DNA of 64,000 nt, from contig JAFMOC010000764.1 in the NCBI GenBank assembly GCA_019802505.1, forward strand, positions 62,001-126,000, in the 5' to 3' direction. This stretch comes from Corydoras sp. C115. Its lineage: Eukaryota > Chordata > Actinopteri > Siluriformes > Callichthyidae. This document shows, piece by piece, positions 1-10,921 of this stretch (position 1 is the stretch's first letter; the number at the start of each line of letters is the position of its first letter). A program made the position numbers and the translations under genes. The notes beneath the pieces were generated by a model that worked only from the letters and a program-made list of their open reading frames with translations, did not search any database and was not told the DNA's origin.

Positions 1-1272
1 CGGGCAGCTGCGTGCCCCCCGAGGCTTCGGTACGGGCGGCGTGACGCCCCTGGGCTTCGGTACGGGCGGCGTGACGCCCCTGGGCTTCGGTACGGGCGGC
101 GTGACGCCCCTGGGCTTCGGTACGGGCGGCGTGACGCCCCTGGGCTTCGGTACGGGCGGCGTGACGCCACTGGGCTTCGGAACGGGCGGCGTGACGCCCC
201 TGGGCTTCGGAACGGGCGGCGTGACGCCCCTGGGCTTCGGAACGGGCGGCGTGACGCCCCTGGACATGGGTGCTGACAGGACCTCGGCGGGCACGCATGC
301 TGGCTGGACCTTGGCGGGCACGCACGCTGGGCGGACCTCTGCGGGTTCACACCCTGGCAGGACCTTGGGCACGCATGCTGGCAGGACCTTGGCGGGCACG
401 CACGCTGGGCGGACCTCTGCGGGTTCACACCCTGGCAGGACCTTGGGCACGCATGCTGGCAGGACCTTGGCGGGCACGCACGCTGGGCGGACCTCTGCGG
501 GTTCACACCCTGGCAGGACCTTGGGCACGCATGCTGGCAGGACCTTGGCGGGCACGCACGCTGGGCGGACCTCTGCGGGTTCACACCCTGGCAGGACCTT
601 GGGCACGCATGCTGGCAGGACCTTGGCGGGCACGCACGCTGGGCGGACCTCTGCGGGTTCACACCCTCGCAGGACCTCGGCGGGCACGCACACTGGGCGG
701 ACCTCGGCCGGCACCTCGGGCGCTCCATCCTGCACACAGAACATATACACACCCCCCGCATTGCCCAAACACATTGACATTTCAGACATGGGGAAGACGG
801 ACTGGACACACGAGACAGGGGGACACGGATCCACATTTACCCCCCCGAGTGTTGGCTCCGGTACCGCCCCCTCGCAGCGCGATCCAGACACAGCGCGGTC
901 CGGCGCGGATGCGTCACGTGACTGCCCCGCAGAACACGTACCGCGCTCGGCAGCCGCGCTGCGCGCAAGCTGCGTCTTGGCACCGCGCCGGCGCGCTCTG
1001 CGTCTGGATTTCGCCGCGTGGGGTTTAACAAACTGGACCGGAGCGTCCGTCCAGAACTCCTCAGAGTTAAGGAGGGTCCGTATGGGCAGAATATGCCCAT
1101 ACAGGTACGATTCGCCCTCGTCATCGGAGATCGGAACCAAGTCCAAACCCTCCTCAGCGCAGAGCGCTTCGTACCCGTACCTCCACAACCATTCATCATC
1201 AGAGTCGTAATCGTACATCGACATTACATGGTTCGGGCCGTCCTTACGGCTCCGGGACGGCGGACTGCGCAT
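1..1272 (-). CDS. ORF of repeat-protein LTR element, copy 1 (runs off left edge)
   Basis: Function unknown; no gag, protease, RT or integrase motif is visible. Reading down from an ATG at 1,272-1,270, the frame stays open to base 1, at least 424 codons. Order: a short Ser/Pro/Arg leader; an acidic and aromatic domain (DSDDEWLWRYGYEALCAEEG near residues 23-43, then SDDEGESYLYGHILP and EEFW); a basic RRRARRR stretch; a linker; a weakly hydrophobic segment ending FCVQDG; 9-residue repeats of the VPAEVRPAC type; then about eight copies of a 10-residue VTPPVPKPRG-type repeat. It aligns in frame with the copy at 12,896 over about 190 residues, with conservative changes and only in-frame gaps. That suggests real coding even though the GC-rich repeats leave several frames open. 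The gene lies just inside the 5' LTR (1,400-1,669). Confidence 0.6.
   Translation of the reverse strand, partial: MRSPPSRSRKDGPNHVMSMYDYDSDDEWLWRYGYEALCAEEGLDLVPISDDEGESYLYGHILPIRTLLNSEEFWTDAPVQFVKPHAAKSRRRARRRGAKTQLARSAAAERGTCSAGQSRDASAPDRAVSGSRCEGAVPEPTLGGVNVDPCPPVSCVQSVFPMSEMSMCLGNAGGVYMFCVQDGAPEVPAEVRPVCVPAEVLRGCEPAEVRPACVPAKVLPACVPKVLPGCEPAEVRPACVPAKVLPACVPKVLPGCEPAEVRPACVPAKVLPACVPKVLPGCEPAEVRPACVPAKVLPACVPKVLPGCEPAEVRPACVPAKVQPACVPAEVLSAPMSRGVTPPVPKPRGVTPPVPKPRGVTPPVPKPSGVTPPVPKPRGVTPPVPKPRGVTPPVPKPRGVTPPVPKPRGVTPPVPKPRGARSCP
23..263. repeat. 30-bp minisatellite, about 8 units
   Basis: A 30-bp unit (gcttcggtacgggcggcgtg plus 10 more bases) repeats about eight times with only one or two substitutions per unit. 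The period is divisible by three, so on the minus strand it encodes a 10-residue Pro/Lys/Arg repeat. The array may extend left of the window. Confidence 0.95.
264..717. repeat. 27-bp minisatellite with 78-bp higher-order unit
   Basis: Units of about 27 bp (gacctTggcgggcacgc...) are organised into a 78-bp higher-order block: one 24-bp, one 27-bp and one 27-bp subunit. The block repeats four to five times almost identically between about 340 and 660. Every length is a multiple of three, so the minus-strand ORF stays open. Confidence 0.9.
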
Positions 1273-1339
1273 AGCAGCGCACTCGCGGACACAGCGGAAT
1301 GCGCCGCGAGTACGAGGCTACACGCCCCCCGCAAAGAAA

Positions 1340-1380
1340 AATTTAAAGAATTGCTTACCTGGGCTCTGGACTCCCCAAAT
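1340..1380 (-). promoter_or_regulatory. Conserved leader with 5' splice-site-like sequence
   Basis: On the minus strand GGGGAGTCCAGAGCCCAG is followed by GTAAGC (intron side from 1,358), a near-consensus splice donor. The same block follows the 5' LTR of the other two copies (about 10,610-10,635 and 12,980-13,005), although the sequence right next to the LTR differs. It is either a splice donor or a displaced primer-binding region. No canonical TGG primer-binding site directly abuts the LTR. Confidence 0.45.
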
Positions 1381-1399
1381 TTGCTTTGGCTGGTCGTTA

Positions 1400-1669
1400 T
1401 GTCACGGTAGTCTACCTCGGGCAGAAGCGGAAGCGCAACCGCTGCGCAAACACGCGCTGAAGGGAGCCAGGCACGCAGGTAGCGGGAACAGAATTTATTA
1501 AAGGTGCAGTGCACCACAAAACAAGAGGTACTTCAATGACCACGGTGACATCAAACCAATAACAAGATGACGTTAATTAACTAAATAAATACCCACGGAA
1601 CGTTAATTAACGAGACTAAACAAGACTAAAACACAAAACAGGTGAGAGGTGCCCTAGGCACCTCTTACA
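1400..1669 (-). mobile_element. 5' LTR of copy 1 (diverged subfamily)
   Basis: On the minus strand it runs from TGTAAGAGGTGCC to GTGACA, with TG..CA ends. A short palindrome (gaggtgccctaggcacctc) sits at the outer end and a polyadenylation signal (AATAAA) lies in the TTTAATAAATTCTG region near 1,500. It shares the AGGTGC..TTTAATAAAT..GGAGCCAGGCACGCAGGT blocks with the LTRs at 10.7-13.5 kb, but is shorter (270 against about 375 bp) and clearly diverged. The matching 3' LTR would lie left of the window. Confidence 0.75.
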
Positions 1670-2168
1670 CATAGTAAAACAAAAGTTTCACATTCATCAG
1701 GTGCCTTCTTAAAGGATTGTCCTCAACATACCTCAAGTAAATATACAGCTGTCAATACACCAAGTAATTTGTCAAAAAAAAAAATTGTGACCATTTTAAA
1801 ATATAAAAACCCACACAAAACTCACACTTTAAGGATCAAGCCTTTGTATTGACGTACTAGTCCTAATTAGTTTCCCTTGACTTTGCTGGGCTTGTTTTAC
1901 AGTTTATACAGATCATATAAAAGTGATCATTAACATATCTACCAAATCTATATTTATGTTGTATCTCAACATACAGGCAAGCATAGATTAAACTAATTCT
2001 TTATGCTCATTTAACCCATCAGATAAGATACGAAGTATATAGTAAGAAGTTGTACACATAAATACACGATTATATTTAAACAAGGAAGGTTGTTATGCCA
2101 CTTATGTTGTATCTGATGTTTTTAAGGGCCAACATCAACCCAATTCCGTAATTTACAAAATTATCTGG
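1670..2168. other. AT-rich spacer, no feature seen
   Basis: Low-GC sequence between the copy-1 LTR and the foldback. I see no ORF, RNA gene or recognised repeat. Confidence 0.7.
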
Positions 2169-4486
2169 AAAGTATTTAAAGTTGTCAATCCGGTGGTGGG
2201 TGATGTAGGCCTTTGTCCTCTATCCGTCCAAAGTTGAAGTGTACTTTAGCGGGGAAACACTGTTTCTACTAAAATAGTCCTGTTTTTTTAGTATTCCTCT
2301 CTGGTTTCCTCTAAAGAGTTTACAAACCAAAGGCAGCTTTAAACCACGATTACCGAAATTTCCTTAAACTCAATCTGACTACGCATTCTTTTCAACACAA
2401 CCCATTTGATTGTGTCGATATTGATGTAGATTCGCCTTTGATTTTTTGTATAATTATGAACAAACTGAACAACGCAGTATACTTACAGTATTATTTATGT
2501 CATCTGTTAGTTTGTTACAAATGATAAAACAAAATAGTCAAGATATATTAATATGTATATAAGCATAGTAAAACTTATTAAAATATGTCTAAATGTAAAT
2601 TTAATTGACATTGGTTGTGTGCCACGACAAATTCTCCTAAGTGTTTAGATGAAATTGTGTGTCGAAAGTACCTTTTTCAGTCCATGCTTTTTTTTTTTTT
2701 TTTTTTTAACCACCTGTTCTGGTCAAAAACAGTTGGACTAGATTTTTAAAGTTTCTTCCAGTCCCCCTTCTCACTCACTTTATGTAAGCCACTTTCACAG
2801 ATACCTAGGTAGAAATGATAGCATGCTTGCTGTCATCTTTCCATAGAAACACTTGTATACTATTATCCTGCGTCAAGTTTTAATTATCTATTGCATAAGG
2901 TAGCAAACAATTGTGTTGTTTCCTCCACTGTTAGGCTGTATGAACATTTTCATTTTTAAGCTTTTGAAGGAATCTTGTGACTTCAAAGAGAGCGTCATAT
3001 GGACGACGTAGATGCAAACACACCCATGGTCTTAAACCCTATGTTTAGCAATCCTAGCAACACTGATTGATTGACTGATGATAGTTTATTAACCCCCTAC
3101 AATGTGGAAATCCAGACGTAAGATGAAATACACTGGGAAAAGAAAGACAGGTGATAAAAAATGATAATAGAAGATGATATAACTGTTTTGAATTGTGCAA
3201 TAAATTAAATCAAAATTCATTTACAGCAACCCAGAGTATAGCTTACATTTAATTTTATATTTACCATTTAAAATTTGATGGGAGAGGGGTCAGATATGGC
3301 TCAACAACCGTTCAGTTCTTGAGCAGAAACCAGAGTTGCTTCGGTGACTATAATATTCTTTACAATATTCTGCTTTTAATTTACCACAACCTTAAAGCAT
3401 CTGCTACTAACTTTAAAATACATAGTTTAATCATATACACATTTACACAGCATTTTACATATTTACTGAAAAACATTTATATCATCTTCTATTATCATTT
3501 TTTATCACCTGTCTTTCTTTTCCCAGTGTATTTCATCTTACGTCTGGATTTCCACATTGTAGGGGGTTAATAAACTATCATCAGTCAATCAATCAGTGTT
3601 GCTAGGATTGCTAAACATAGGGTTTAAGACCATGGGTGTGTTTGCATCTACGTCGTCCATATGATGCTCTCTTTGAAGTCACAAGATTCCTTCAAAAGCT
3701 TAAAAATGAAAATGTTCATACAGCCTAACAGTGGAGGAAACAACACAATTGTTTGCTACCTTATGCAACAGATTATTAAAACTTGACGCAGGATAATAGT
3801 ATACAAGTGTTTCTATGGAAAGATGACAGCAAGCATGCTATCATTTCTACCTAGGTATCTGTGAAATTGGCTTACATAAAGTGAGTGAGAAGGGGGGCTG
3901 GAAGAAACTTTAAAAATCTAGTCCAACTGTTTTTGACCAGAACAGGTGGTTCAAAAAAAAAAAAAAGAGCATGGACTGAAAAAGGTACTTTTGACACACA
4001 ATTTCATCTAAACACTTAGGAGAATTTGTCGTGGCACACAACCAATGTCAATTAAATTTACATTTAGACATATTTTAATAAGTTTTACTATGCTTATATA
4101 CATATTAATATATCTTGACTATTTTGTTTTATCATTTGTAACAAACTAACAGATGACATAAATAATACTGTAAGTATACTGCGTTGTTCAGTTTGTTCAT
4201 AATTATACAAAAAAACAAAGGCGGATCTACATCAATATCGACACAATCAAATGGGTTGTGTTGAAAAGAATGCGTAGTCAGATCGAGTTTAAGGAAATTT
4301 CGGTAATCGTGGTTTAAAGCTGCCTTTGGTTTGTAAACTCTTTAGAGGAAACCAGAGAGGAATACTAAAAAAACAGGACTATTTTAGTAGAAACAGTGTT
4401 TCCCCGCTAAAGTACACTTCAACTTTGGACGGATAGAGGACAAAGGCCTACATCACCCACCACCGGATTGACAACTTTAAATACTT
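2169..4486. repeat. 2.3-kb foldback: two ~1-kb inverted arms
   Basis: The left arm (2,169-3,183) and right arm (3,477-4,486) are near-perfect reverse complements, from aagtatttaaagttgtcaat at the outer edge to gaagatgatataa at the inner edge. They flank a spacer of about 293 bp. Differences are mostly homopolymer length (the A/T run at 2,690 against 3,955) and scattered substitutions. No ORF of note lies in the arms or spacer, and no clear target duplication flanks the outer ends. It could be a foldback-type non-autonomous transposon or a palindromic rearrangement. Confidence 0.9.
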
Positions 4487-7259
4487 TTTAAAGCACAGGT
4501 TATTATAAAGAGTCATGTGAAATGTACTATTAAACCATGAAACGTATAGAAATGTATACGAGCCTCCTCATTTTTGTATTTTCAAATGTGTATCTATAGT
4601 TATATCTGTCCAAATGGTAACCAAAAAATAATTATTTAACATTAGTTATAGCACAAATGGCCGTTAATGTTAAACAGTACTAAGGACATGATCTCTCATT
4701 CATTAACACTTGTTATTAACGCACCTAGGTATATCACACCTATTCTGAAAAAAAAGGTTTCTGACAATAAAATATTTACAGATTAGGGTGTTTTACATTT
4801 TATTTTCCCCAATACTTATAGCTGCATTTTCCTTTGTTTTGTGTGCAATGATTTAGTATTATATATACCTAACCACTTCAGTAAATAGTGTAATACATGG
4901 AAACAGAAATATTGCAAACAAAATTTCTGCCCAAATTTGCCTTTTTAAAAACATTATAAAAAAAAATTTTGGATTGTTTTTACAGTCAATGCCATTATAA
5001 GTTATCCATAATTCTTACTGTTGCTTTCCTCGTGACATATATCTGATTTAAAACCGACATACCTAATTAGGTTATAAAATCACCTAAGCTGCAAAACACC
5101 CCGATTGTTATCACACACATAACAGAAGGAAACAGCTTTGAACAAACTTAGCTTAAATGAGCTCCCTTGTTTCTCTACCATAGATGACCAATATGAAGCT
5201 TTGTCGTTTTTTTGGCATTAGACTTATGTAGTTTTGTAACGAGTTGTATTTTCTTTAGCTGATGGTGGTTTCACATGTGAATCTTATGTGGGTGTATTCC
5301 ATAAGCATCTCATGCGTATACTTTACCTGCCTGAACTGGCTCCCAAGTCTTTGAATGTAGACATGCTAGCATAATGCTCCAAACTTGTGTCGTGTAATCA
5401 TTCAGTGAAACGTTTTTGTATAAGGCCACATTGCCATTTTGCCTTTTCAACATAGCAATGCAAAAGCTTTTAGGGATCTGCTGCGACTGTACAGATAATT
5501 TTAGTTAAACCATTACCAGGTTCCATATTCCATAAACTAATGCTTAAACCCAACATCTTATTTAGCATTCATTTTGTCACAAAAATAAAAATGTCACGTA
5601 TGAAATTGTAAAATGAAATGATGGGTTTTTAATCGAATGGAGGACAGTAATTTCATAGATCACATTATTTCATAATTAAAGATGATAATACTAACAAAGC
5701 TAACCTGATATATAGTATTCTTGTTCAAGTTCGCTGCTGCCCCTGTGTTCACTGTGATCTTAGTTAACATTTGTTATATTTAAATTTGAGTTTTTGCTTC
5801 GTAAGTCTGTTTACATATGTGATACATTGCTAAACAGGTGGAACAAGAAGTCGTGTAGGCATCTACACACAATGTTCCTTTATTTATTTAAATTAGTAAT
5901 TAAAAATAACTAGATAGTTAGGGTTCTAAATGCAGTACTGTTTCCCTCAGGTTATTTCAAATAGGCCTTCTTAATCTTTGGGTATCAAACTGTCTTACTC
6001 AGATTACAACTAAATTATCAAATGAGCCAAATTGCCAAAAAAGTGATGTCCAGTATTTTAGTTCAACTTCACACACAAAAAGGACAATGTTAGAATAAAA
6101 CCCCAAGATTTTTTGCTATGTAGTGAGAGTACTACAGGCTAATATTTGCATGTTTAAATACAGACCAGTAAGAATTAAGGTTTTAAGATTAGGAGGTATT
6201 TCGGGTGAGATGTTGTTTTTTTTTTTACGATTCTCGCTACACGCCAAATGTTTTTCACATCCCACCGTTTTACAACTTTTTCCCCCCTTTGCGTCTCCCT
6301 GATCAGATAACAAAACATTCAATACGACTGCAAGGTATTCATGACTGCAAGGTATTTATGACCAGCTCGCGAAACAGACAAACGGGAGGGTTTAGCACCA
6401 ACCATTCGCCAGTTTTAAAACATAATTAACAGTTTTAAAACAAAAATAAGTTCCATCAGCCGGGCGCATCGTTAGACCTGGGCTTTCGGGGGCTAAAGCT
6501 TCCGGATTTTTTGCCATTAGCCCCTGACTAAATGAGAGCTGCTTTCTCTGCAGTCTCTCCGCCAGCAGCGGAACCGAACGATGGCGTTTGTGCTTCTAAG
6601 CTGTGTATGTGTGTGTGTGTGTGAGAGAGGGAGACAGATTTTTATTTTTTATTTTTTCGCCTGTAAAGTTACTGTAGTAACTGTATGTTGGCTGTAAAGA
6701 GCAGCTTCTCAGCTTTCAGAAACTGTCAGAATGTTTTCTGATGGCGCAAACTGTAGCAAGTTACGGTATTTCAAAGCAAAACCTCAACTCTCATCTGCGA
6801 CTGACTCCTAAAACGGATTAATGCTTTTCTGCCGAAGCTCAGGTTCGTTTATTCCAAACAATTTTAGTCAAAAAAACGTCATTTATTAGATCTGAATGTG
6901 CTATCCACTGCTGACAGACATATTTCATATGTAATTTAATTTTATCCAATATAACTAATGAATGATCAAACAATATTAATGTAACAACTGTTTGAATATG
7001 TGTAAACACATTCATAAAAGAGCACTTTTTAAAGAGGCCAGAGGGGAATAAGGGATCTTGGCTAAAGCCCCTGATGTTTCTAAACCCTAAAAACACCCTA
7101 AAAACACCTATCAACCGTTTGCTAGTAAGAATGCACTCCATGGAACACATCTCTTTAGAATAGGTTTTAAAATATAAACAACCAGCTTTAGTTGGTTTAT
7201 AATGACTGCTCGTGTTTAGGACAAATAAAACAAATCACTTTAAAACAAAGCCCACTTGT
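4487..7259. other. AT-rich, gene-poor stretch
   Basis: No supported gene. A short GC-richer island lies at about 6,455-6,600, just before a (GT)n run at 6,605-6,625. It contains ctgcagtctctccgccagca and an ATG at 6,582, but nothing links it to an exon. The rest is low-complexity AT-rich DNA. Confidence 0.6.
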
Positions 7260-7750
7260 TTAAAAACACGGCTCTCGTGAAAATGTTTTTGGTAAACGAG
7301 TTTTTGGTAAACGCACAATTTAATATTTGCTTTAACTAAATTTATCTTTCAATATGCTGCGAGTTTTGTTAAATTTCAACAAAAGATTTATTTAAAAAAC
7401 ACAAGCTTTTACAAATCCACATTTTTACAAATTAAATATAGGATACGTTTTTAAATATAGGATAAGTTTTAACTAAAGGTTTATTTAAGAAACACAAATG
7501 CCTACGCTTTGTTTTATAACAACTTGCATACCTGTTATACGGTAATGTCGTTATATAATGTCGGCTCTTGTCGTTATATAATGTCGGCTCTTGTTCAGGG
7601 GTGAATAAAACAAAAATCACTTTAAAAACACGTCGCATATTTAAAACACAGTTTTTTGGTAAATGACTTTTGGTAAACGCATAATTTAATAACTGTTTTA
7701 ACTACATGTATCTTTGCTGCGAGTTTTGTTAAATCTCAACAATGAAATAT
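7260..7750. repeat. Imperfect direct repeat of ~120 bp and a 25-bp doublet
   Basis: A block with ttttggtaaacg.. and gctgcgagttttgttaaat.. occurs at about 7,260-7,385 and again at 7,625-7,745. Between them, tcgttatataatgtcggctc appears twice in tandem (about 7,548-7,592). No coding potential is apparent. Confidence 0.7.
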
Positions 7751-7989
7751 AACTTACAATTTAAATATACGGGGTTAACAAACGCTTAAAACACACCAAG
7801 TTGTCAAAACAACACATCTTTTCCTTCGGGGTGCGTACTGCGGATCCTGTTCTTCAAATAGCACGCTCAATGGTGTTACGGTCAAAGAGTCTTCTCTGTG
7901 TTCATTAGCCATTTCGTCTTTTTCAAAAACCGTTAACTAGAGGATTACATGTTTCTATTTTACAGAGATCGCTGAAAGGGGGAGTGGTT

Positions 7990-7996
7990 TGCGCGT

Positions 7997-8037
<41 letters not shown>
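7990..8037. repeat. (GT)n microsatellite
   Basis: About 20 GT dinucleotides, with a slightly interrupted start (gcgcgtgtgtatgtgtgtgt). Confidence 0.95.
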
Positions 8038-8038
<1 letters not shown>

Positions 8039-8224
8039 ACGTTCTGCTTACAGTGTGGTATTTACGACAAACAGGTGTTTACGACTCTGTATTCCTAAAT
8101 AATTCGTACATGATAAAACACAATGGTTTATAACCTCATAAAGTGATAAATACACTTATCTTAAGAACACCTGTGCGACGCTGTGGCGCCAGTTTTAAAT
8201 AAACACATTCCTTTCCCAGAGCAG

Positions 8225-8642
8225 TAAATAATTATAAAAAACGAACCTCTTTGGTTTTTTTCAACAAAAAAAAAAACAACAACTTATACATATAACATAT
8301 AACTTACAAACGCTTTATAATGATGGATCCTGTTTAGTGCAAATAAAACTGCTTCGTAAATAATTATAAAAACGAATCTCTTTGGTTTTTAACTAAAAGC
8401 AACTTGTAACATATAGCTTTACAAAATCGCTTTTATAATCACAGTTTAGTGCAAATAAATATATAAAAACGAATCTCTTTAGTTTTTTAACTAAAAACAA
8501 CTTGTAACATATAGCTTTACAAAATCGCTTTTATAATCACAGTTTAGTGCAAATAAAAATATAAAAACGAATCTCTTTAGTTTTTTTAACTAAAAACAAC
8601 TTGTAACATATAACTTACAAACTTACAAACAGTATAGAACAA
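8225..8642. repeat. Tandem array, ~97-bp period, about 4 units
   Basis: The phrase aacgaatctcttt recurs at 8,240 (variant), 8,371, 8,469 and 8,566, so the period is 97-98 bp in the last three units. Each unit also has aactaaaaacaacttgtaac, cgcttttataatcacagttt and agtgcaaataaa. It is a small satellite-like array in AT-rich DNA. Confidence 0.85.
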
Positions 8643-8931
8643 ATTAAACAAACAACACTTGTTTAAAAACACTGCTTGCTTTTTGGACTATCATTTTATT
8701 TTTTATTGCTACTTTTGTTAAATCTCAACAATTAAATATAACTTACAAATCTTTACAAAAGCTTAAAACACACACCATGTTTTACTAAAAGCTTAACTTT
8801 TACTAAATGTTAACACCGAAGAACCTCATGTTGTACTAAAACCTAATACAGTAACCCTGTGCTTTGTATTTAAGAATACACAGAAGTCCACGCTCTGTAC
8901 ACACTCGGTACACAGAAGTCCACGCTCTGCC

Positions 8932-9140
8932 CACACAAAGACGCGCACGGAAGACATGAAACCCCGGAACTAAATACCCTCACATATCCCGACACGTGTA
9001 CAAAACCACCCAATGAACCCACGAAGCTAATTAACTAAAATACCCACACGAGACAGCTAATTAACTAAACACAGGAACACAAACACAGAACCCAAAAACA
9101 CACAACGGCCGAGAAACGGGTGCCCTAGGCACCCGTTACA
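8932..9140 (-). mobile_element. 3' LTR of copy 2, truncated
   Basis: The right edge is cccgttaca, so the minus strand starts TGTAACGGGTGCC. It matches the other LTRs back to acacaaagacgcgcacgg near 8,932, where homology stops. About 170 bp of the R/U5 side is missing. A short direct repeat (cagaagtccacgctctg, twice, at 8,882-8,928) adjoins the truncation point. Confidence 0.8.
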
Positions 9141-10528
9141 CTACCCCCGCCCTTACGGTCGCGTAACGAGGGGACGCGACCAAGACAACCCAAAAAAGAA
9201 CAGTCCTGGGGGGGTGGGAGGGGTCGTCCGCCCCTCCTGAGTCGGGCTAGGTAGGCGCCCTCTGGTGGACGCCCTCTGCGTGGGAGGCGTGTGGCACGTC
9301 CATAAGTTCTGTGTCGGGGTGGGCGCCCTCTGCGGGCGCGGTGTGGAAGGCGCCATCTGCCGACGCGAAGCTGCGGACGCCCTCCGGCTGTGAGGTCAGG
9401 TGGACGCCCATGGCGGATCAGGACAGGGCCACGCCCTCCTAATGCGTGGTCCGGTGGATGCCCCCGTCGGGCGAGGAATGAGCCACGCCTTCTAGCTGCG
9501 TGGTCCGGTGGCCGCCCACGTTGGGCGAGGAATGGGCCCCGCCCTCTTGCTGCAGGGTCAGGTGGACGGCCACGGGCGGCGTGGTCCGGAGGACGCCCCC
9601 TGGCGGCGTGGCGAGGAGGACGCCCCCTGGCGGCGTGGCGAGGCGGATGCCCCCTGGCGGCGGGGCGTGCGGCGTGCGGCCCCTGCTGCTCGGGCTGGGC
9701 GGCGTGCGGCCCCTGCTGCTCGGGCTGGGCGGCGCGCGGACCCTTGACTTCGGGCTGGACGGCACGCGGACCCTTGACTTCGGGCTGGACGGCGCTCGGA
9801 CCCTTGACTTCGGGCTGGACGGCGCTCGGACCCTTGACTTCGGGCTGGACGGCGCGCGGACCATGACTTCGGGCTGGACGGCGCTCGGACCCTTGACTTC
9901 GGACTGGACGGCGCTCGTACCCTTGACTTCGGGCTGGACGGCGCTCGGACCCTTGACTTGCCCATACAGGACGGCGCTCGGACCCTTGACTTCGGGCTGG
10001 ACGGCGCTCGGACCCTTGACTTCGGGCTGGACGGCGCTCGGACCCTTGACTTCGGGCTCGACGGCGCGCGGACCCCTGGGCCTCGGGATGGGCGGCGTGA
10101 CGCCCCTGGGCCTCGGGATGGGCGGCGTGACGCCCCTGGGCCTCGGGATGGGCGGCGTGACGCCCCTGGGCCTCGGGTTGGGCGGCGTGACGCCCCTGGG
10201 CCTCGGGATGGGCGGCGTGACGGCCCTGCGCCGCGGGATGGGCTCGCCGCGCTCTGCGTCTGTGTCTCGCCACCGGGGGTTTAACAAACCGGACTGGACC
10301 CTCCGTCCAGAACTCCTCAGTGTTGCGGAGGGTGTGTACGGGCAGTATATGCCCATACAGGTAAGATTCGCCCGCCTCGTCATCGGAAATCTGAACAATG
10401 TCCAGGCCTTCCTCTGCGCAGAGCGCCTCAAACCCATACCTCCACATCCATTCCTCATCGGAGTCGCTATACTCCGCCATGACGCTGTTTGAGCCGCTCC
10501 CCCAGCTCTGGGACGGCGGGCTCCGCAT
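9125..10528 (-). CDS. ORF of repeat-protein LTR element, copy 2
   Basis: A 467-codon ORF with ATG at 10,528, function unknown. Residues 1-90 carry the family's conserved domain (MAEYSDSDEEW, YGFEALCAEEG, SDDEAGESYLYGHILPV, EEFW) and then the basic HRRRARR stretch. The linker and hydrophobic segment found in copies 1 and 3 are missing. The chain goes straight into 10-residue AHPEAQGRHA-type repeats, then QPEVKGPSAV-type repeats, then a degenerate ARRGRPP-rich tail, and ends LRDRKGGGSVTGA. The last codons overlap the polypurine tract and enter the 3' LTR. The tail is colinear with copy 3. An internal Met at residue 17 could also be the start. All or part of the repeat region may be under weak constraint only. 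Confidence 0.55.
   Translation of the reverse strand: MRSPPSQSWGSGSNSVMAEYSDSDEEWMWRYGFEALCAEEGLDIVQISDDEAGESYLYGHILPVHTLRNTEEFWTEGPVRFVKPPVARHRRRARRAHPAAQGRHAAHPEAQGRHAAQPEAQGRHAAHPEAQGRHAAHPEAQGRHAAHPEAQGSARRRARSQGSERRPARSQGSERRPARSQGSERRPVWASQGSERRPARSQGYERRPVRSQGSERRPARSHGPRAVQPEVKGPSAVQPEVKGPSAVQPEVKGPRAVQPEVKGPRAAQPEQQGPHAAQPEQQGPHAARPAARGHPPRHAARGRPPRHAARGRPPDHAARGRPPDPAARGRGPFLAQRGRPPDHAARRRGSFLARRGHPPDHALGGRGPVLIRHGRPPDLTAGGRPQLRVGRWRLPHRARRGRPPRHRTYGRATRLPRRGRPPEGAYLARLRRGGRPLPPPQDCSFLGCLGRVPSLRDRKGGGSVTGA
9141..9156 (-). promoter_or_regulatory. Polypurine tract of copy 2
   Basis: The minus strand reads AAGGGCGGGGGTAG directly before the TGTAACGG start of the 3' LTR, which is where a plus-strand primer should lie. 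The same tract is at 11,274-11,288 in copy 3. Confidence 0.65.
9738..10228. repeat. Two adjacent 30-bp minisatellites inside copy 2
   Basis: About eleven units of cccttgacttcgggctggac plus 10 bases (9,738-10,070) are followed by about five units of cccctgggcctcgggatggg plus 10 bases (10,070-10,228). One unit carries an insertion of cccatacagg at 9,960. Both periods are multiples of three and encode 10-residue repeats on the minus strand. Confidence 0.95.
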
Positions 10529-10650
10529 AACGGCGCACTCGCGGAAACGGCGGAGCGCGCCGCGAGTACGAGGCTATACAGCCCCCCCAAAGAAAAATTT
10601 AAAAATCACCTACCTGGGCTCTGGACTCCCCAAACGTTGGCGCGTCTTTC

Positions 10651-10921
10651 TGTCACAGTTGCCCACCTGGGATTTAAACACGGCTGCGCAAATACAGCGC
10701 AGAGCCGCGGCGCTCTAACGCGCAGAAGGGAGCCAGGCACGCAGGTGGTACGAAATAAAGAATATTTATTAAAGGTGCTAAAAACACCAAACATACAGGT
10801 AGGAGTGACTAAGTGACATCAAACACAAAGACGCGCACGGAAGACATGAAACCCCGGAACTAAATACCCTCACATATCCCGACACGTGTACAAAACCACC
10901 CAATGAACCCACGTATCTAAT
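10651..10921 (-). mobile_element. 5' LTR of copy 2, inner part
   Basis: Begins tgtcacagttgcc at 10,651 and matches the LTR consensus until cccacgtatctaat at 10,921, where copy 3 interrupts it. The rest of this LTR resumes at 13,394 and ends at 13,507. The two parts together give a length close to the intact LTR of copy 3. TTTATTAAAG (AATAAA on the minus strand) is at about 10,765. Confidence 0.85.

Noticed and set aside
23..717. Regularly spaced repeats as a possible CRISPR array
   Set aside because: Units are contiguous with no unique spacers, and the DNA is eukaryotic.
41..1210. Plus-strand open frames over the GC-rich arrays (also 9,500-10,492 and 11,519-12,542)
   Set aside because: They arise because 27- and 30-bp repeats leave several frames open. 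Only the minus-strand frame has the non-repetitive conserved N-terminal domain and lies correctly relative to LTRs and polypurine tract.
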